A stretch of DNA of 64,000 nt, taken from Shinella sp. UYSO24. GTDB lineage: Bacteria; Pseudomonadota; Alphaproteobacteria; Rhizobiales; Rhizobiaceae. The notes beneath the pieces were generated by a model. The model did not search any database and was not told where the DNA came from. It saw only the letters and a program-made list of their open reading frames with translations. The translations under genes were made by a program, and so were the position numbers. The DNA lies in contig CABHNZ010000008.1 of the NCBI GenBank assembly GCA_902167985.1, positions 225,553 to 289,552 on the forward strand, read 5' to 3'. Shown here piece after piece: positions 49,095 through 59,146 of this stretch (positions are counted from its first letter, which is position 1; each line of letters begins with the position of its first letter).

Positions 49095-49119
49095 GAGCAG
49101 ACCTCCATCCAGTTTGCGT

Positions 49120-50730
49120 TCAGGCGCGACTGAGCTCGCGGAAGTCCGCTGACCGGTGATACCAGAGCGTGAACCCTTTCAAGGTCTGCGACATGGCAAT
49201 ATTGAGCGTCGGCTGCCACAGAAGCACCATCGGCTCCTCTTCAGCCATCAAGCCGATCAGCCGCTTGGATTCCGCTTCGAACTTCGCCTGGTCGGCCTCG
49301 TAACGCAGCTTTGGCAGGGTTGCGTCAACGTCAGCATTTGCCCAGCTGGAGAAGTTCCACCGCGATGGGCCGCTGAGGAAAACGCGAAAGAAGTATTCCG
49401 TCGATGGGAAATACGCGAGCGACTGCTGAAAGGTCAGTGGCTTGCTCTTCTGTGTCACCGCTTCGGCAAATTGCGGCGCCGGCATCTTTTCGATGCGGAT
49501 CTTGATGCCGATCTTGCCAAGCGCCTCCTGGATCAGCGGTGCAGCAAGGTCTGCCAGTTCGGCCCGGTCTGCTCCGTAAGACAACGTCGTTTCAAAACCG
49601 TTCGGGAAACCGGCGTCTGAAAGCTTCTTTTTGGCAAGGTCGAGATCAAGCTTGTTCGGAAGCGCTTGCGGAAAGGCAAAGGAGGTCGGTTCCTTCGTCC
49701 AACTCGCACCGTAGAGCTTCCCACCGCGACCATTGACGACACCCCGGATAAGGTCGTCATAAGGCATCGCCGCAGCGATTGCCTGGCGCACGAGCTTGTT
49801 GTCAAAAGGCGCCATCTTCGTATTGAAGACCAGGGCGGTAAACGCCGTCGGCATCGGGATCGCCTGAACTTTGGCTTTGCCGCTCTTTTCGAGAGAATCG
49901 AAGTCTGCCGTCTGCACCGCAAGGGTCAGGTCGGCGTCGCCCTTCTCTATCAGGTTTCCGCGGGTCGAGGCATCGGGTACGGTCTGAAGGATGACCTGCT
50001 CGAAGGCCGGCTTCTTGCCGCTCACCCAGTCCTCGTTACGCTTCAGGACGACCTGTTGGCCGGGCACATAGCGCTCGACCGTATAGGCCCCGCTTCCGGC
50101 CGTGTTGGCCTGCAGCCATTTTCCGGCCCATGGGTCATCGGCTGTTGCGTTCTTCTGCGCCAGCTTGCTGTTGTAGATCGGAGCATAGATGGTCGCGAGG
50201 TTTGCCAATGCCAGCCTGTCTGCCTTGGCAAGCGTCATGCGGAATGTGTGGGCGTCGACCACTTCAAATTTCGTCTCCGCCGTCACGGAGCCCGTCTCCA
50301 TCTGCGCTTTCGACATCGTGTTGCCAGAAACGGCGCGTTCAAGCGACCACTTCACGTCATCGGCCGTGACGGGCGATCCGTCGTGGAATTTGGCATTCTG
50401 GCGCAGCTTGAAGGTCATGACGAGACCGTCCGGCGACACCGTGTAGCTTTCAGCCAGCTCACCGTTGATCTTGTTGAAATCGAAGACGCCGTAACCATCC
50501 TTCTGCGTCTTGTCGAAGATCAAAAGGCGATCGTAGATGTTGACGCTAAGCGCCGTCGATTCCTGCGTTGCCGTCAGCATGACCGGGTCGAGCGTATTGA
50601 CCTGGTTCGGGGTGACGTAGCGCATGACCGACTTACGATCCTGAGCGGATGCCTGAGCGATACCCAGGCCCGAGACTGCAGCCGTCGCTGCAGTCATCGC
50701 GAGTAGTTGACGTCTTCTGATTCCAAGCAT
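49120..50730 (-). CDS. Dipeptide-type ABC transporter periplasmic binding protein
   Basis: 536-residue family 5 solute-binding protein. The signal peptide has arginines before a hydrophobic core (MLGIRRRQLLAMTAATAAVSGLGIAQASA), compatible with Tat export. The mature start QDRKSVMRYVTPNQVNTLDPV is typical of the family. It lies directly after hyuB (24-base gap) and before the permeases, so the importer probably brings in the HyuAB substrate (inference). Confidence 0.93.
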   Translation of the reverse strand: MLGIRRRQLLAMTAATAAVSGLGIAQASAQDRKSVMRYVTPNQVNTLDPVMLTATQESTALSVNIYDRLLIFDKTQKDGYGVFDFNKINGELAESYTVSPDGLVMTFKLRQNAKFHDGSPVTADDVKWSLERAVSGNTMSKAQMETGSVTAETKFEVVDAHTFRMTLAKADRLALANLATIYAPIYNSKLAQKNATADDPWAGKWLQANTAGSGAYTVERYVPGQQVVLKRNEDWVSGKKPAFEQVILQTVPDASTRGNLIEKGDADLTLAVQTADFDSLEKSGKAKVQAIPMPTAFTALVFNTKMAPFDNKLVRQAIAAAMPYDDLIRGVVNGRGGKLYGASWTKEPTSFAFPQALPNKLDLDLAKKKLSDAGFPNGFETTLSYGADRAELADLAAPLIQEALGKIGIKIRIEKMPAPQFAEAVTQKSKPLTFQQSLAYFPSTEYFFRVFLSGPSRWNFSSWANADVDATLPKLRYEADQAKFEAESKRLIGLMAEEEPMVLLWQPTLNIAMSQTLKGFTLWYHRSADFRELSRA

Positions 50731-50754
50731 GCAAATTCCCCTTTTTATGGTGAT

Positions 50755-52491
50755 TTATTCTGCAGCAACTTTCATCGTCTTTTCAGCCCAATCGGGCCCG
50801 TAGTCCCGCGCGGCCGCTTCCGGGGTGATATAGCCCCAGTCAATGTCGCGCTTGATCAGTGCCGGATCACGCTCGGCCGGATCTCCGTAGCCACCGGATC
50901 CAGCAACCTTGAAGACGATCATGGACTCAGCCGGCGCGATGAACGCACCCTTGCCGTTCAGCTTGCGCACGGCGCCGTCAACGGTCTCCAGTGTCAGCTC
51001 GGACGGTGCACCAGCCAATCCGCCCGAAAGGCCGTTTGGCGGCGTCATCGTGCGCTCAGCACATGTCGCACAATGGGTATCGTTCTTCAGCACCCGCCAG
51101 ACACGCTTGACGCCAAGCCCGCCACGCCACTTTCCGGCACCGCCAGTATCCGGCAGAAGCACGAATTCCTCGACGCGCAGGGGAAAGCTCATCTCCAGCA
51201 TTTCGACCGGTGTATTCAGCATGTTGCCAACCGGGTTCGACACGGCATTGATCCCGTCCTTGGTCGGGCGAGCGCCATGGCCACCACGGGTCACCTCGTA
51301 GCTGATGAAAGTCTGGCCATTGCGGTAATCGGTCCCACCGAAGATCACGACGCCCCCTGTCGAATGCGAGCCGGCGATCGTTTGTTTCGGCGTCAATGCG
51401 AACATCGCCGTGAACGTGGCATCCGCGATGCGGCTGAACATCTCGTGATTGGCATAGGTAACCGCCGCAGGCTCTTGGGCGTTAACGACGCAGCCTGCCG
51501 GGGCTGTGACCAGGAAAGGACGCCAAGCCCCAGAATTCGGGGGAATCTGATTGCCCGGATCAAGAATAACCTTCAATGCCGCGTAGACGCCGGATCTGGT
51601 CACAGTCAAAGGGGCATTCATCGGCCCGGCAACCCGGGGATCGGTTCCATCGAAATCGACGGCAACCGAGTCACCCGTCTTGGTGATCTTCATGACGATC
51701 CGGAACTGTGCATCCTCGGTCGCGCCCGGTTCGAGAATACCATCGCCATCGATCGTGTCCGTGTGAATAGAAACGCCGTCGGGGATACGGCGAAGGGCAG
51801 CGCGCATCATCGTTTCCGAATAATCAAGGATGCCATCCATGATTGCGACCAGCTGGTCGACGCCATATTTCTCAGCCAGAGCCTGAAGACGCGACACCGC
51901 GCGGCGGTTCGCCGCCACCTGAGCCCGCAGATCGCCGAGCCGCTCGGAGGGCGCACGGACATTGGCCATGATCAAGGCTTCGATATTCGGGTCCGGCTGG
52001 CCGTTGACATAGATCCGAGTGGCCGGCATGCGCAGACCTTCGCCGAAGATTTCGGTGACAGCGCCGTAGCTTCCCGGTGTCGCGCTGCCAACGTCCGGCC
52101 AATGGGCCCGCACGCAGCAGTAACCGAGATGAATACCCTTGTAGAAGGCCGGCACCACGACATTCACGTCCGGCAGATGCGATCCGCCCTGGTAGGGGTC
52201 GTTGTGGATATAGACGTCGCCCTCGTCAGCGACCGGGAAAGTCCGCAGCACTGCCTTTACCGAATCCGGCATGGACCCGAGATGTACCGGAATGTCTGGG
52301 CCCTGGGCGACCATGTTGCCCAGACGATCGAAGATACCGCAGGAATAGTCGCCGGCCAGTTTGAGCACCGGCGAATACGCGGTCTTGGCCAGGACGATCT
52401 TCATCTCCTCAGCGGCGGAAAGAAGAGCATTCTTGACGATTTCGAAGCGCGCGGCGTCAAGCCCGGCCGCAAGCGTTGGCTTGTCACCCAT
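50755..52491 (-). CDS. hyuB: Hydantoinase B/oxoprolinase family subunit
   Basis: 578 residues. Family motifs: FDRLGNMVAQGPDIPVHLG, HNDPYQGGSHLPDVNVV (metal ligands), YGPDWAEK near the C-terminus. HyuB pairs with HyuA in ATP-dependent opening of hydantoins such as N-methylhydantoin, or 5-oxoproline; acetone carboxylase and acetophenone carboxylase share the fold. Starts one base after the HyuA stop, so the subunits are co-translated. Substrate specificity cannot be read by eye. Confidence 0.93.
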   Translation of the reverse strand: MGDKPTLAAGLDAARFEIVKNALLSAAEEMKIVLAKTAYSPVLKLAGDYSCGIFDRLGNMVAQGPDIPVHLGSMPDSVKAVLRTFPVADEGDVYIHNDPYQGGSHLPDVNVVVPAFYKGIHLGYCCVRAHWPDVGSATPGSYGAVTEIFGEGLRMPATRIYVNGQPDPNIEALIMANVRAPSERLGDLRAQVAANRRAVSRLQALAEKYGVDQLVAIMDGILDYSETMMRAALRRIPDGVSIHTDTIDGDGILEPGATEDAQFRIVMKITKTGDSVAVDFDGTDPRVAGPMNAPLTVTRSGVYAALKVILDPGNQIPPNSGAWRPFLVTAPAGCVVNAQEPAAVTYANHEMFSRIADATFTAMFALTPKQTIAGSHSTGGVVIFGGTDYRNGQTFISYEVTRGGHGARPTKDGINAVSNPVGNMLNTPVEMLEMSFPLRVEEFVLLPDTGGAGKWRGGLGVKRVWRVLKNDTHCATCAERTMTPPNGLSGGLAGAPSELTLETVDGAVRKLNGKGAFIAPAESMIVFKVAGSGGYGDPAERDPALIKRDIDWGYITPEAAARDYGPDWAEKTMKVAAE

Positions 52492-52492
52492 G

Positions 52493-54566
52493 TCAGTGTT
52501 CCATTTCTGCTACGATGAACCCGTCATTGTCGATGGAGGCTGTCCACTCGGGCGGTACGACAACGGTGGAGTCGAGGGATTCGATGATCGCCGGGCCCTT
52601 GATGGTCTCACCGACCGCAAGACCATTGCGCCACACGACCTTTGCCGGTGCCATGCCTGTCGACCGGAACCATACGTCCCGTTCGCCATTGCGCGCCGGC
52701 TCGGATTGGGTCGGCTGGACCAGAGCCATGGACTTGAGTTTTCCTATCGCCGTCAGACGAACATTGACGATCTGCAGGCTCTCGTTTTCATTGAAATGGC
52801 CATAGGTCGTCAGATGTTTCTGGTGGAACTCGGCCGCCAGCGCCTGCAGGCTTTCGGGCGTGATCGGTCCACCTGCGAATGGGATCGTCAGCTCATAGGA
52901 TTGACGCCGGTACCGGATGTCCACCATCCGCTGCAGCGCGCGGCGGTCGGCCGGGATCTGGGCGTTCTGCAGCATGGCCTCGGCCTCCTCTTCCATCGTC
53001 GCGAAGGAAGCAGCCAGCTTGTCGATATCAATGCCATCGAGCAGCGAGTAGAAGGTTCGGGAATAGTCGCGCTTCAGACTGGTGGCCGCCAGGCCGAGGG
53101 CGGAGAATGTGCCCGGCGCCGGCGGGATGATCACTTTCGGGATGGCAAGTTCCGACGCAGGGAGAGCGCATGGATCGGTCCGGCGCCGCCGAATGCGACC
53201 ATGGTGAATTCCTGCGGGTTGAGACCGCGCTCTACGGAGACAATATTCAAGGCACCGCACATATTGGCGGTAACGACTTCGATAATGCCTGCCGCCGCTT
53301 CAGTCACCGTCATGCCGAGCGGCTGGGCCAGATGCTTATCGATCGACGCGATGGCGCCGGCGTAATCGATCTTCAGCTCCCCATCGAGAAGGAAGCTCGG
53401 ATTGAGATAACCGAGCGCCACATTGGCGTCGGTGACGGTCGGCAGTGTTCCACCCCGCCCGTAGGCAACCGGACCTGGCAGCGCCCCAGCACTATGCGGG
53501 CCAACCTTCAGGGCGCCGCCGACATCGATCCAGGCAATGCTTCCGCCACCAGACGAGACTTCGGCAAGGTCGATGACGGGGACGCGGATCGGATGGCCCG
53601 TTCCATTGATCCACTTCTTTGCGTTGGCGGCACCGCGACTTCATATTCTGCCGTGACCGCGATCTCACCGTTGACGATCACACTGGCCTTGGCGGTTGTG
53701 CCGCCCATATCGAAGGAAATGACATTGTTGATGCCCATTTGCTCCCCGACCAGCGAGGCGGCGATGACGCCGGCGGCCGGACCGGATTCGACCGCCTGGG
53801 CCGGCATGCGCAGGCATTCCTCGATATCGACAACACCGCCGCTGCTGCCCATCACGTGCAGAGGCGGCATGCCGATATCGTCGACAGCCTGCTGCAGGCG
53901 TTCGAGATAGCTCTTGAGCAGAGGCCCGACATAGGCACAGACAGCCGTTGTGCTGGCGCGTTCGAATTCGCGGATCTCGGGCAGGACTTCGCAGGACAGG
54001 AAGACCTGGACACCGGGCAGCGCCTCGCGCAGTCGCTTTCCGAGAACCCGCTCATGGCTGTCGTTCAGGAAGGAAAAGAGAAGCGATACGGCGATTGTCT
54101 GGCAGTCGAGCGTCTTGAGTTCCTCGATCAGCCCATCGATTTCGTCCTCGCCCAAAGGCGTTACGACATCGCCCTGCGCATCAATACGCCCGGTGATCTC
54201 GAACCGACGCGGACGGTCGATCAGAACCGGCGGAGCGTCCTGAAACATGTCGTACATGTCAACGCGCACACTGCGTCGCAGCTCCAGAATGTCACGAAAG
54301 CCGCGCGTACCGATAAAGGCCGTGCGTGCACCCTTTCCTTCCAAAAGCGCGTTGGTGACGATCGTCGTCGCATGCGACAGAAGGGTGACGTCGTCTGCCT
54401 TGATACCTGCCCGCGTCAGCGCGGAATTCAGGCCATTCAGCACACCCTCGGCAAAATCAAGCGGCGTCGTCGGAACCTTGGCGATACCAATCTGTCCCGT
54501 GTTTTCCTCGACCATCGCTACATCGGTAAACGTCCCACCGATATCCACACCGATACGCCAGCTCAT
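52493..54566 (-). pseudogene. hyuA: Hydantoinase A/oxoprolinase family subunit, frame broken
   Basis: About 690 residues joined. The ATPase-like N-terminus MSWRIGVDIGGTFTDVAMV, LLSHATTIVTNALLEGKGAR and the actin-like motif ISFDMGGTTAKAS are present. Frame changes occur near 53635 (after TAEYEV) and 53155 (after GGAGPIHAL). Between them the segment RVPVIDLAEVSSGGGSIAWID and after them PAPGTFSALGL are family motifs. Both fit one missing base. ATP-dependent ring-opening subunit partnered with HyuB. Confidence 0.88.
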
Positions 54567-54619
54567 GAAAGTTCCGCCTTGATTGATTTGTCGTTGTGAT
54601 TTGTGAGCAAAGCGCCGCC

Positions 54620-55723
54620 TCAGGCGCTTGCTGCTGCTTTGGCTGTGTCGGCCGAGGGGCGCAGACCAATTTGCGACAGTGGGCCAACCTCGCGCTCGAC
54701 CAGTGGCACGACTTCGCTCATGAAGCGGTCCATGGTCTTGAGAACGCGTTCGACCGGCATGCCGCCAAATTGGAAGAAACAGTTGTAATGGATCGGGTCG
54801 ATCAGCCTGATCTCCTCGACCATCCGTTCTGCGACGGCGTGAGGGTCCCCCAGAATGATGTTCTGCCCAAACTGCTCGAGCGACGGCTCACCCGGCAGAG
54901 CCTTAGACGTGAGCGACGAGCCGAGGAGGTCTAGCTTGGCAACCCGGAGCGAATTGAACATTCTGTAGTAGGATTGACCTCGCTCTGCCGCATCCAGCGC
55001 CTCCGCCTTTGAATCCGTAATATGGATATACTGCATCATCGCGACCGGCATGCGGTCCGCATCGAGCCCAGCCTTCTGCCAAGAGGCTCGCGTCTTGTCG
55101 CGAGAGGCAACCATGACCTCCGTCCTGCCCTTCAGGCCGCCGCTGATGAACGGCGTCACGCCATAGGGTTCGAGCTCCGCCAGCAGCGCGGGATCTGCGG
55201 ATGTCAGGTAGAGCGGCGGCATTGGCGTCTGGTGCGGCCGCATGGCAAAGGCCGTGTCAGGCACCTCGATATGCTTACCCTTGTACTTAACGCGACCAAG
55301 TTCCAGCGCATCACGGAGCACACGCCAGTAATCGAGAAAGACCTCGTTCTTGACAGTGGAATCGACGCCGAAGCGCAGGAATTCATATTCCTGATAACCG
55401 CTCCCGAGGCCGATGACCGCACGGCCGCCAGTCTGCTGATCAAGCAATGCGATTTCCTGCGCAATCCTGAGCGGATTGTGCAAAGGAAGCACGATGACGC
55501 ATGGCCCAAGCCTGATACGCTTGGTCACGCCTGCGAGCTGGGACGCCATCATCATTGGAGAGACGCTCAGCGAATAATTCGTGAAATGGTGTTCGGCGAA
55601 CCAGGCGACGTCGAAGCCGAGTTCATCGGCATGCTGGACCATCGCCTTTGTGTCGGAGAGGACACCAGCGATGCCGCCGGCATGATCCCTGTTCGTCATG
55701 AGGTTGAATAGTCCGAACTTCAT
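54620..55723 (-). CDS. Luciferase-like flavin-dependent monooxygenase (LLM class)
   Basis: 367 residues from ATG 55723, chosen because GAGGGTGG precedes it and the protein then starts MKFGLFNLM as the family does; a longer frame to 55786 has no ribosome site. Motifs: FDVAWFAEHHFTNYSLSVSP, RIRLGPCVIVLPLHNPLRIAQEI and RAVIGLGSGYQEYEFLRFG. First gene of the minus-strand run and paralogue of the monooxygenase at its other end. It probably oxidises a substrate or product of the hydantoinase pathway, using FMNH2 and O2 (inference). Confidence 0.92.
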   Translation of the reverse strand: MKFGLFNLMTNRDHAGGIAGVLSDTKAMVQHADELGFDVAWFAEHHFTNYSLSVSPMMMASQLAGVTKRIRLGPCVIVLPLHNPLRIAQEIALLDQQTGGRAVIGLGSGYQEYEFLRFGVDSTVKNEVFLDYWRVLRDALELGRVKYKGKHIEVPDTAFAMRPHQTPMPPLYLTSADPALLAELEPYGVTPFISGGLKGRTEVMVASRDKTRASWQKAGLDADRMPVAMMQYIHITDSKAEALDAAERGQSYYRMFNSLRVAKLDLLGSSLTSKALPGEPSLEQFGQNIILGDPHAVAERMVEEIRLIDPIHYNCFFQFGGMPVERVLKTMDRFMSEVVPLVEREVGPLSQIGLRPSADTAKAAASA

Positions 55724-55965
55724 GCCTGCCACCCTCGAAAGACAACCTGTTGGAGGCATGTTTGTCCGAGAGGGACGAATGAACAATCGGTAAAAACTGA
55801 CCGGTCGGTGAGCCAGACTTACGACAGATCGACGATTAAGTGGCGCTTATCTATGCAGGCTATTGTGTAGATTATATTTTATGCAGTCGCATTGTTGTCA
55901 GCGTCGCTTCGCCTTAGGAGCAGGCAATACGCGTGCGCAGTGGGGCGACGCCAAGGAGAAAAGCG

Positions 55966-56247
55966 ATGTTTGTCTGCGTGACCGAAGACCGATCGAAATT
56001 GATGGAGGAAGACAATTTCAAGGAATTATATGTCGTACTAGATAACGATGAGCTGCCCATGAATTGGAAGCGCGCTTCGGACGCGGCCGCAGTCTGGATT
56101 CCGATTAAGCATCTGAAAGAAATGCCGAAAGTGAGTAGCCCGGAGTGGCAAGCCTCGTTCGACACAATGATCGAGAAAGCGCAGCCTTTTGGCTGGGTCT
56201 CGAGTGACGGACTGTCCGTGAGAGCCCACATCAAACTGGGAATTTAG
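55966..56247 (+). CDS. Small conserved-looking protein, function unknown
   Basis: 93 residues from ATG 55966, with a strong AAGGAGA 6 bases before it. The sequence (MFVCVTEDRSKLMEEDNFKE start; ASDAAAVWIPIKHLKEMPK in the middle) is acidic-basic mixed with no signal peptide or membrane segment; I do not recognise the family. It is divergent from the monooxygenase operon (243-base intergenic). Good ribosome site and coding-like composition support a real gene. Confidence 0.6.
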   Translation: MFVCVTEDRSKLMEEDNFKELYVVLDNDELPMNWKRASDAAAVWIPIKHLKEMPKVSSPEWQASFDTMIEKAQPFGWVSSDGLSVRAHIKLGI

Positions 56248-56512
56248 GCTGGCAGGAGCACCAGATTATGATCTCTTGATGAGAGGCGCTCCCTCAGTCC
56301 AGTCGCTGAGGCTTCCGGCGTTCAGATTTGAAATCGGTGCTTTACTGCACGTGCCGAAACAGCGCGCTGGCCGCACTTCACCCAATCGCAAACCCGCTGC
56401 TCGTCAGGTTGACGACAATTGGGAAAATGAACGGTGTCAGCGCGGTGAGCACCGCCGCAACCGTTCCCGAACCAAACCAGCGAACGAAGATCGGTACGAC
56501 CGCAACTTGCTG

Positions 56513-56704
56513 CCGCATGATCCCCATAACCTGGGGATCATTATCGCGACGCATATCCTGAAGCAGGCCGGCTCCTACGAACAGGCGAGCTACGCCATTC
56601 AGGACATGCCCGATGTCGTGCAACAGCACTACGGCCGCCTCCTGCGGCAAGACAAGGCGGCCTAGGCGGCCAATATCCTCAATCAGGTTTGGGAGGCTAC
56701 GTAA
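56513..56704 (+). pseudogene. C-terminal remnant of a tyrosine-recombinase-type integrase
   Basis: The translated stretch IIIATHILKQAGSYEQASYAIQD and VVQQHYGRLLRQDKAA matches the C-terminus of a rhizobial site-specific integrase group. An in-frame TAG at 56663 is followed by AANILNQVWEAT, also part of that C-terminus, so the stop is a point mutation inside the old gene. The catalytic His/Arg box and everything N-terminal are missing or out of frame (56248-56512 holds nothing I can support). It marks a former mobile element boundary. Confidence 0.65.
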
Positions 56705-56916
56705 GACTGAGTGAGATACTCGGCCCGGATGTTGGCGATTACCCTCCTCCGAACCGAAATCATAGTTTCGCCTTGCGCGGGATCGAACCGTCGAACCTCT
56801 CTTAAAGGACGCTAAGCAACTGAAATATCAATGACTTACAGAGCGTGAGCCAAGGCAGCAGCGCAATCACCCCGTGCTCAAGTCAACGGACTGCTCTGCT
56901 GGGCGACCGGAATCGT

Positions 56917-57738
56917 CTAAGTGCGATGCGCAAGACGCTGCTGTGAGCGGCTCAGCGACTGTGCGGTCTCCATGACCAGGGGCGAAAAGCGTTCACGGAA
57001 AGATTCAACGGTCCAGTCACTTGTTGAAGCTGCAATGTGGACGGCGGCGATAGGCCGGTCCGATTCATCCAGGACTGCCGCGCCGACAGTCAACTCTCCA
57101 AGGGCGGTCTCTTCGACAGCAAGGCCGTAGCCATTACGCCGCGCCTCTCTAACTTTCTCCATGATCATCGCAGGATCAACGATGGTGCGGATCGTTCTCG
57201 GCTCCAATATCGACCGCTTGAGGATCGCCTCCGCATCGGCGTCCGAAAGCTGGGCGAGGATGGCACGACCACCTGCCGTACAAAAGACCGGGACCCGTCG
57301 ACCGATCAACGAGCTATCAAAATATTCGCGCTTCGCCTGCTGGCGGACCACATAGATCGTCGTCGTGTCATCATAAAGCGACAGGTTGGCACGTTCTCCG
57401 CAAATATTTCGGAGCTCGACCAAGGCTGGCGTCGCACGCTCGATTAGTGCGTTGGAGCGCAGGTAATAGAAGGACAAATCCAACACCGGCTTTCCAAGAC
57501 GAAGCCGTCGGGTGCGGTCGTCTCGCTGCAGATAGCCCAACTGGCAAAGCGTATGCGTAAAGCGCTGGGCAGTGCTTTTGTCGAGCCCTGTGAGGTCCGA
57601 GATCTCCATCAGACTGAGATCGGTGATGGTATGGCGAAATGCCTCGAGAACACGAAACGCCTTCCCGACAGATGCAACGTAAAGGGGATCGCTGCGTTCG
57701 GGCGTGCGCAACACGGTCGAGGAATCGGCATTTGACAT
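56917..57738 (-). CDS. IclR-family transcriptional regulator
   Basis: 273 residues. N-terminal winged helix-turn-helix (VASVGKAFRVLEAFRHTITDLSLMEISDLTGLDKSTAQRFTHTL) and C-terminal IclR effector domain (VYVVRQQAKREYFDSSLIGRRVPVFCTAGGRAILA). The last residues end SLSRSQQRLAHRT. It is divergent from the MHS transporter gene with a 76-base intergenic region containing a small palindrome. It probably controls the transporter-SDR-imidase-ggt operon. Confidence 0.93.
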   Translation of the reverse strand: MSNADSSTVLRTPERSDPLYVASVGKAFRVLEAFRHTITDLSLMEISDLTGLDKSTAQRFTHTLCQLGYLQRDDRTRRLRLGKPVLDLSFYYLRSNALIERATPALVELRNICGERANLSLYDDTTTIYVVRQQAKREYFDSSLIGRRVPVFCTAGGRAILAQLSDADAEAILKRSILEPRTIRTIVDPAMIMEKVREARRNGYGLAVEETALGELTVGAAVLDESDRPIAAVHIAASTSDWTVESFRERFSPLVMETAQSLSRSQQRLAHRT

Positions 57739-57766
57739 CAGGCAAGTCGCTTCATATAATTTTTGC

Positions 57767-57781
57767 TATTGCATTACAATA
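57767..57781. promoter_or_regulatory. Palindrome in the IclR/MHS divergent promoter
   Basis: TATTG-CATTA-CAATA is a perfect 5-base inverted repeat in an AT-rich 76-base region shared by the two divergent genes. Its position suits an IclR-family operator, but the region also must hold both promoters, so this is tentative. Confidence 0.4.
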
Positions 57782-57814
57782 CTAAAAATCAAAATGCAAA
57801 ACAAGGGAACAGAT

Positions 57815-59133
57815 ATGAGCACTTCACGCGACACCGGTGACTGGTCACTGGGCAGCAGCCAACAGCCTTATGACGCCGCCCCATCGCATGGCGAGAGCTG
57901 GCGCGCCGTCAGCGCCGCGATCGTCGGCAATATTCTGGAATGGTACGACTTTGCCATCTACGGCTATGTCGCAACGATCATAGCGCATAATTTCTTTCCG
58001 AGCGGCGATCAGGTCGGCGCCCTGTTAGCAACCTTCGCCACGTTCGGTATCGGTTTTGTGGCGCGCCCGCTCGGCGGCATCATCATCGGCCGGATGGGTG
58101 ATACGCGGGGCCGCAAGGCAGCCCTGCTTCTGACGATCTTCTTGATGGCGATCGGCACGGTCGGTATCGGCCTTATCCCAAGCTACAACTCGATCGGCGT
58201 CCTGGCACCGCTTCTCCTTGTCATCTGCCGCCTCATGCAGGGCTTTGCAGCAGGCGGAGAATGGGGTGGTGCAACGGCATTTATCGTCGAATGGGCACCG
58301 GAAAAGCGCCGTGGCTTCTTCGGCAGTTTTCAACAGGCAAGCGTTGCCGGCGGTCTTCTGCTCGGCTCGGCGATTGCGGCTCTCTGCAGTACGCTCCTTT
58401 CAGCTGATCAGATGGAGGCGTGGGGCTGGCGCATCCCGTTCCTGCTCGGAATTATTCTCGTTCCTGTCGGCATATATATGCGAAGCGACATCAAGGAGAC
58501 CCCGGCCTATCGTCAGAGCGAGGAAGAGGCATCGCCCAGCACGCAACGCCCGGCTGGGTGCTGGCGGCCAAGGCCTTCGGCTTCACCATCCTCTGGACGG
58601 TCTCCTACTATATCATCCTCTATTACATGCCGACATTTACGGAGAAATATGCCGGGCTGAGCCGCACGAGCGCGCTCTGGTCCAACACGATCGGCCTCGT
58701 CCTGCTCGTCGTCGCAGTACCGATTATGGGTCTGCTATCGGACAAGATCGGCCGCAAGCCGCTTCTCATCGCCTGCTGCCTTGCCTTCGCAGTGCTCACC
58801 TATCCGCTGTTCTCCTACATGCTTTCAGGCGTATCGATTGGCGGCGTCATCGTCATCCAGTTGATCTTCGGCCTGATGATCGCAATGTTCTCCGGTCCCG
58901 GACCAGCAGCCATTGCGGAAATCTTTCCGACCAATACGCGCTCGACATGGATGTCGACTGGCTACAGCCTTGCCACCAGCATTTTCGGCGGTTTTGCGCC
59001 ATTCATCGCAACATGGCTGATCAGCAAGACAGGCTCGCCCATCTCCCCGACCTACTATCTGATCTTCGCAGCGATCGTCTCCGCTATCGTGATTGCCACA
59101 TTGAAGGAAACGGCACACGCAAAACTGCGTTGA
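57815..59133 (+). pseudogene. MHS-family (metabolite:H+ symporter) transporter, frame broken
   Basis: About 440 residues, 12 membrane segments. ATG 57815 has AAGGGAAC upstream. MHS motifs: GNILEWYDFAIYGY, FGIGFVARPLGGIIIGRMGDTRGRK, RLMQGFAAGGEWGGA, and in the second half GLLSDKIGRKPLL and GPGPAAIAEIFPTNTRSTWMS. The frame changes near 58540 between ETPAYRQSEEEA and HATPGWVLAAKAFGF; one missing base explains it. Imports an organic acid or similar small anion. First gene of a four-gene operon. Confidence 0.88.
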
Positions 59134-59146
59134 TCCTGCCTCATCG

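Noticed and set aside
50707..52518. Plus-strand frame of about 600 codons
   Set aside because: Exactly antisense to hyuB, whose motifs are unmistakable.
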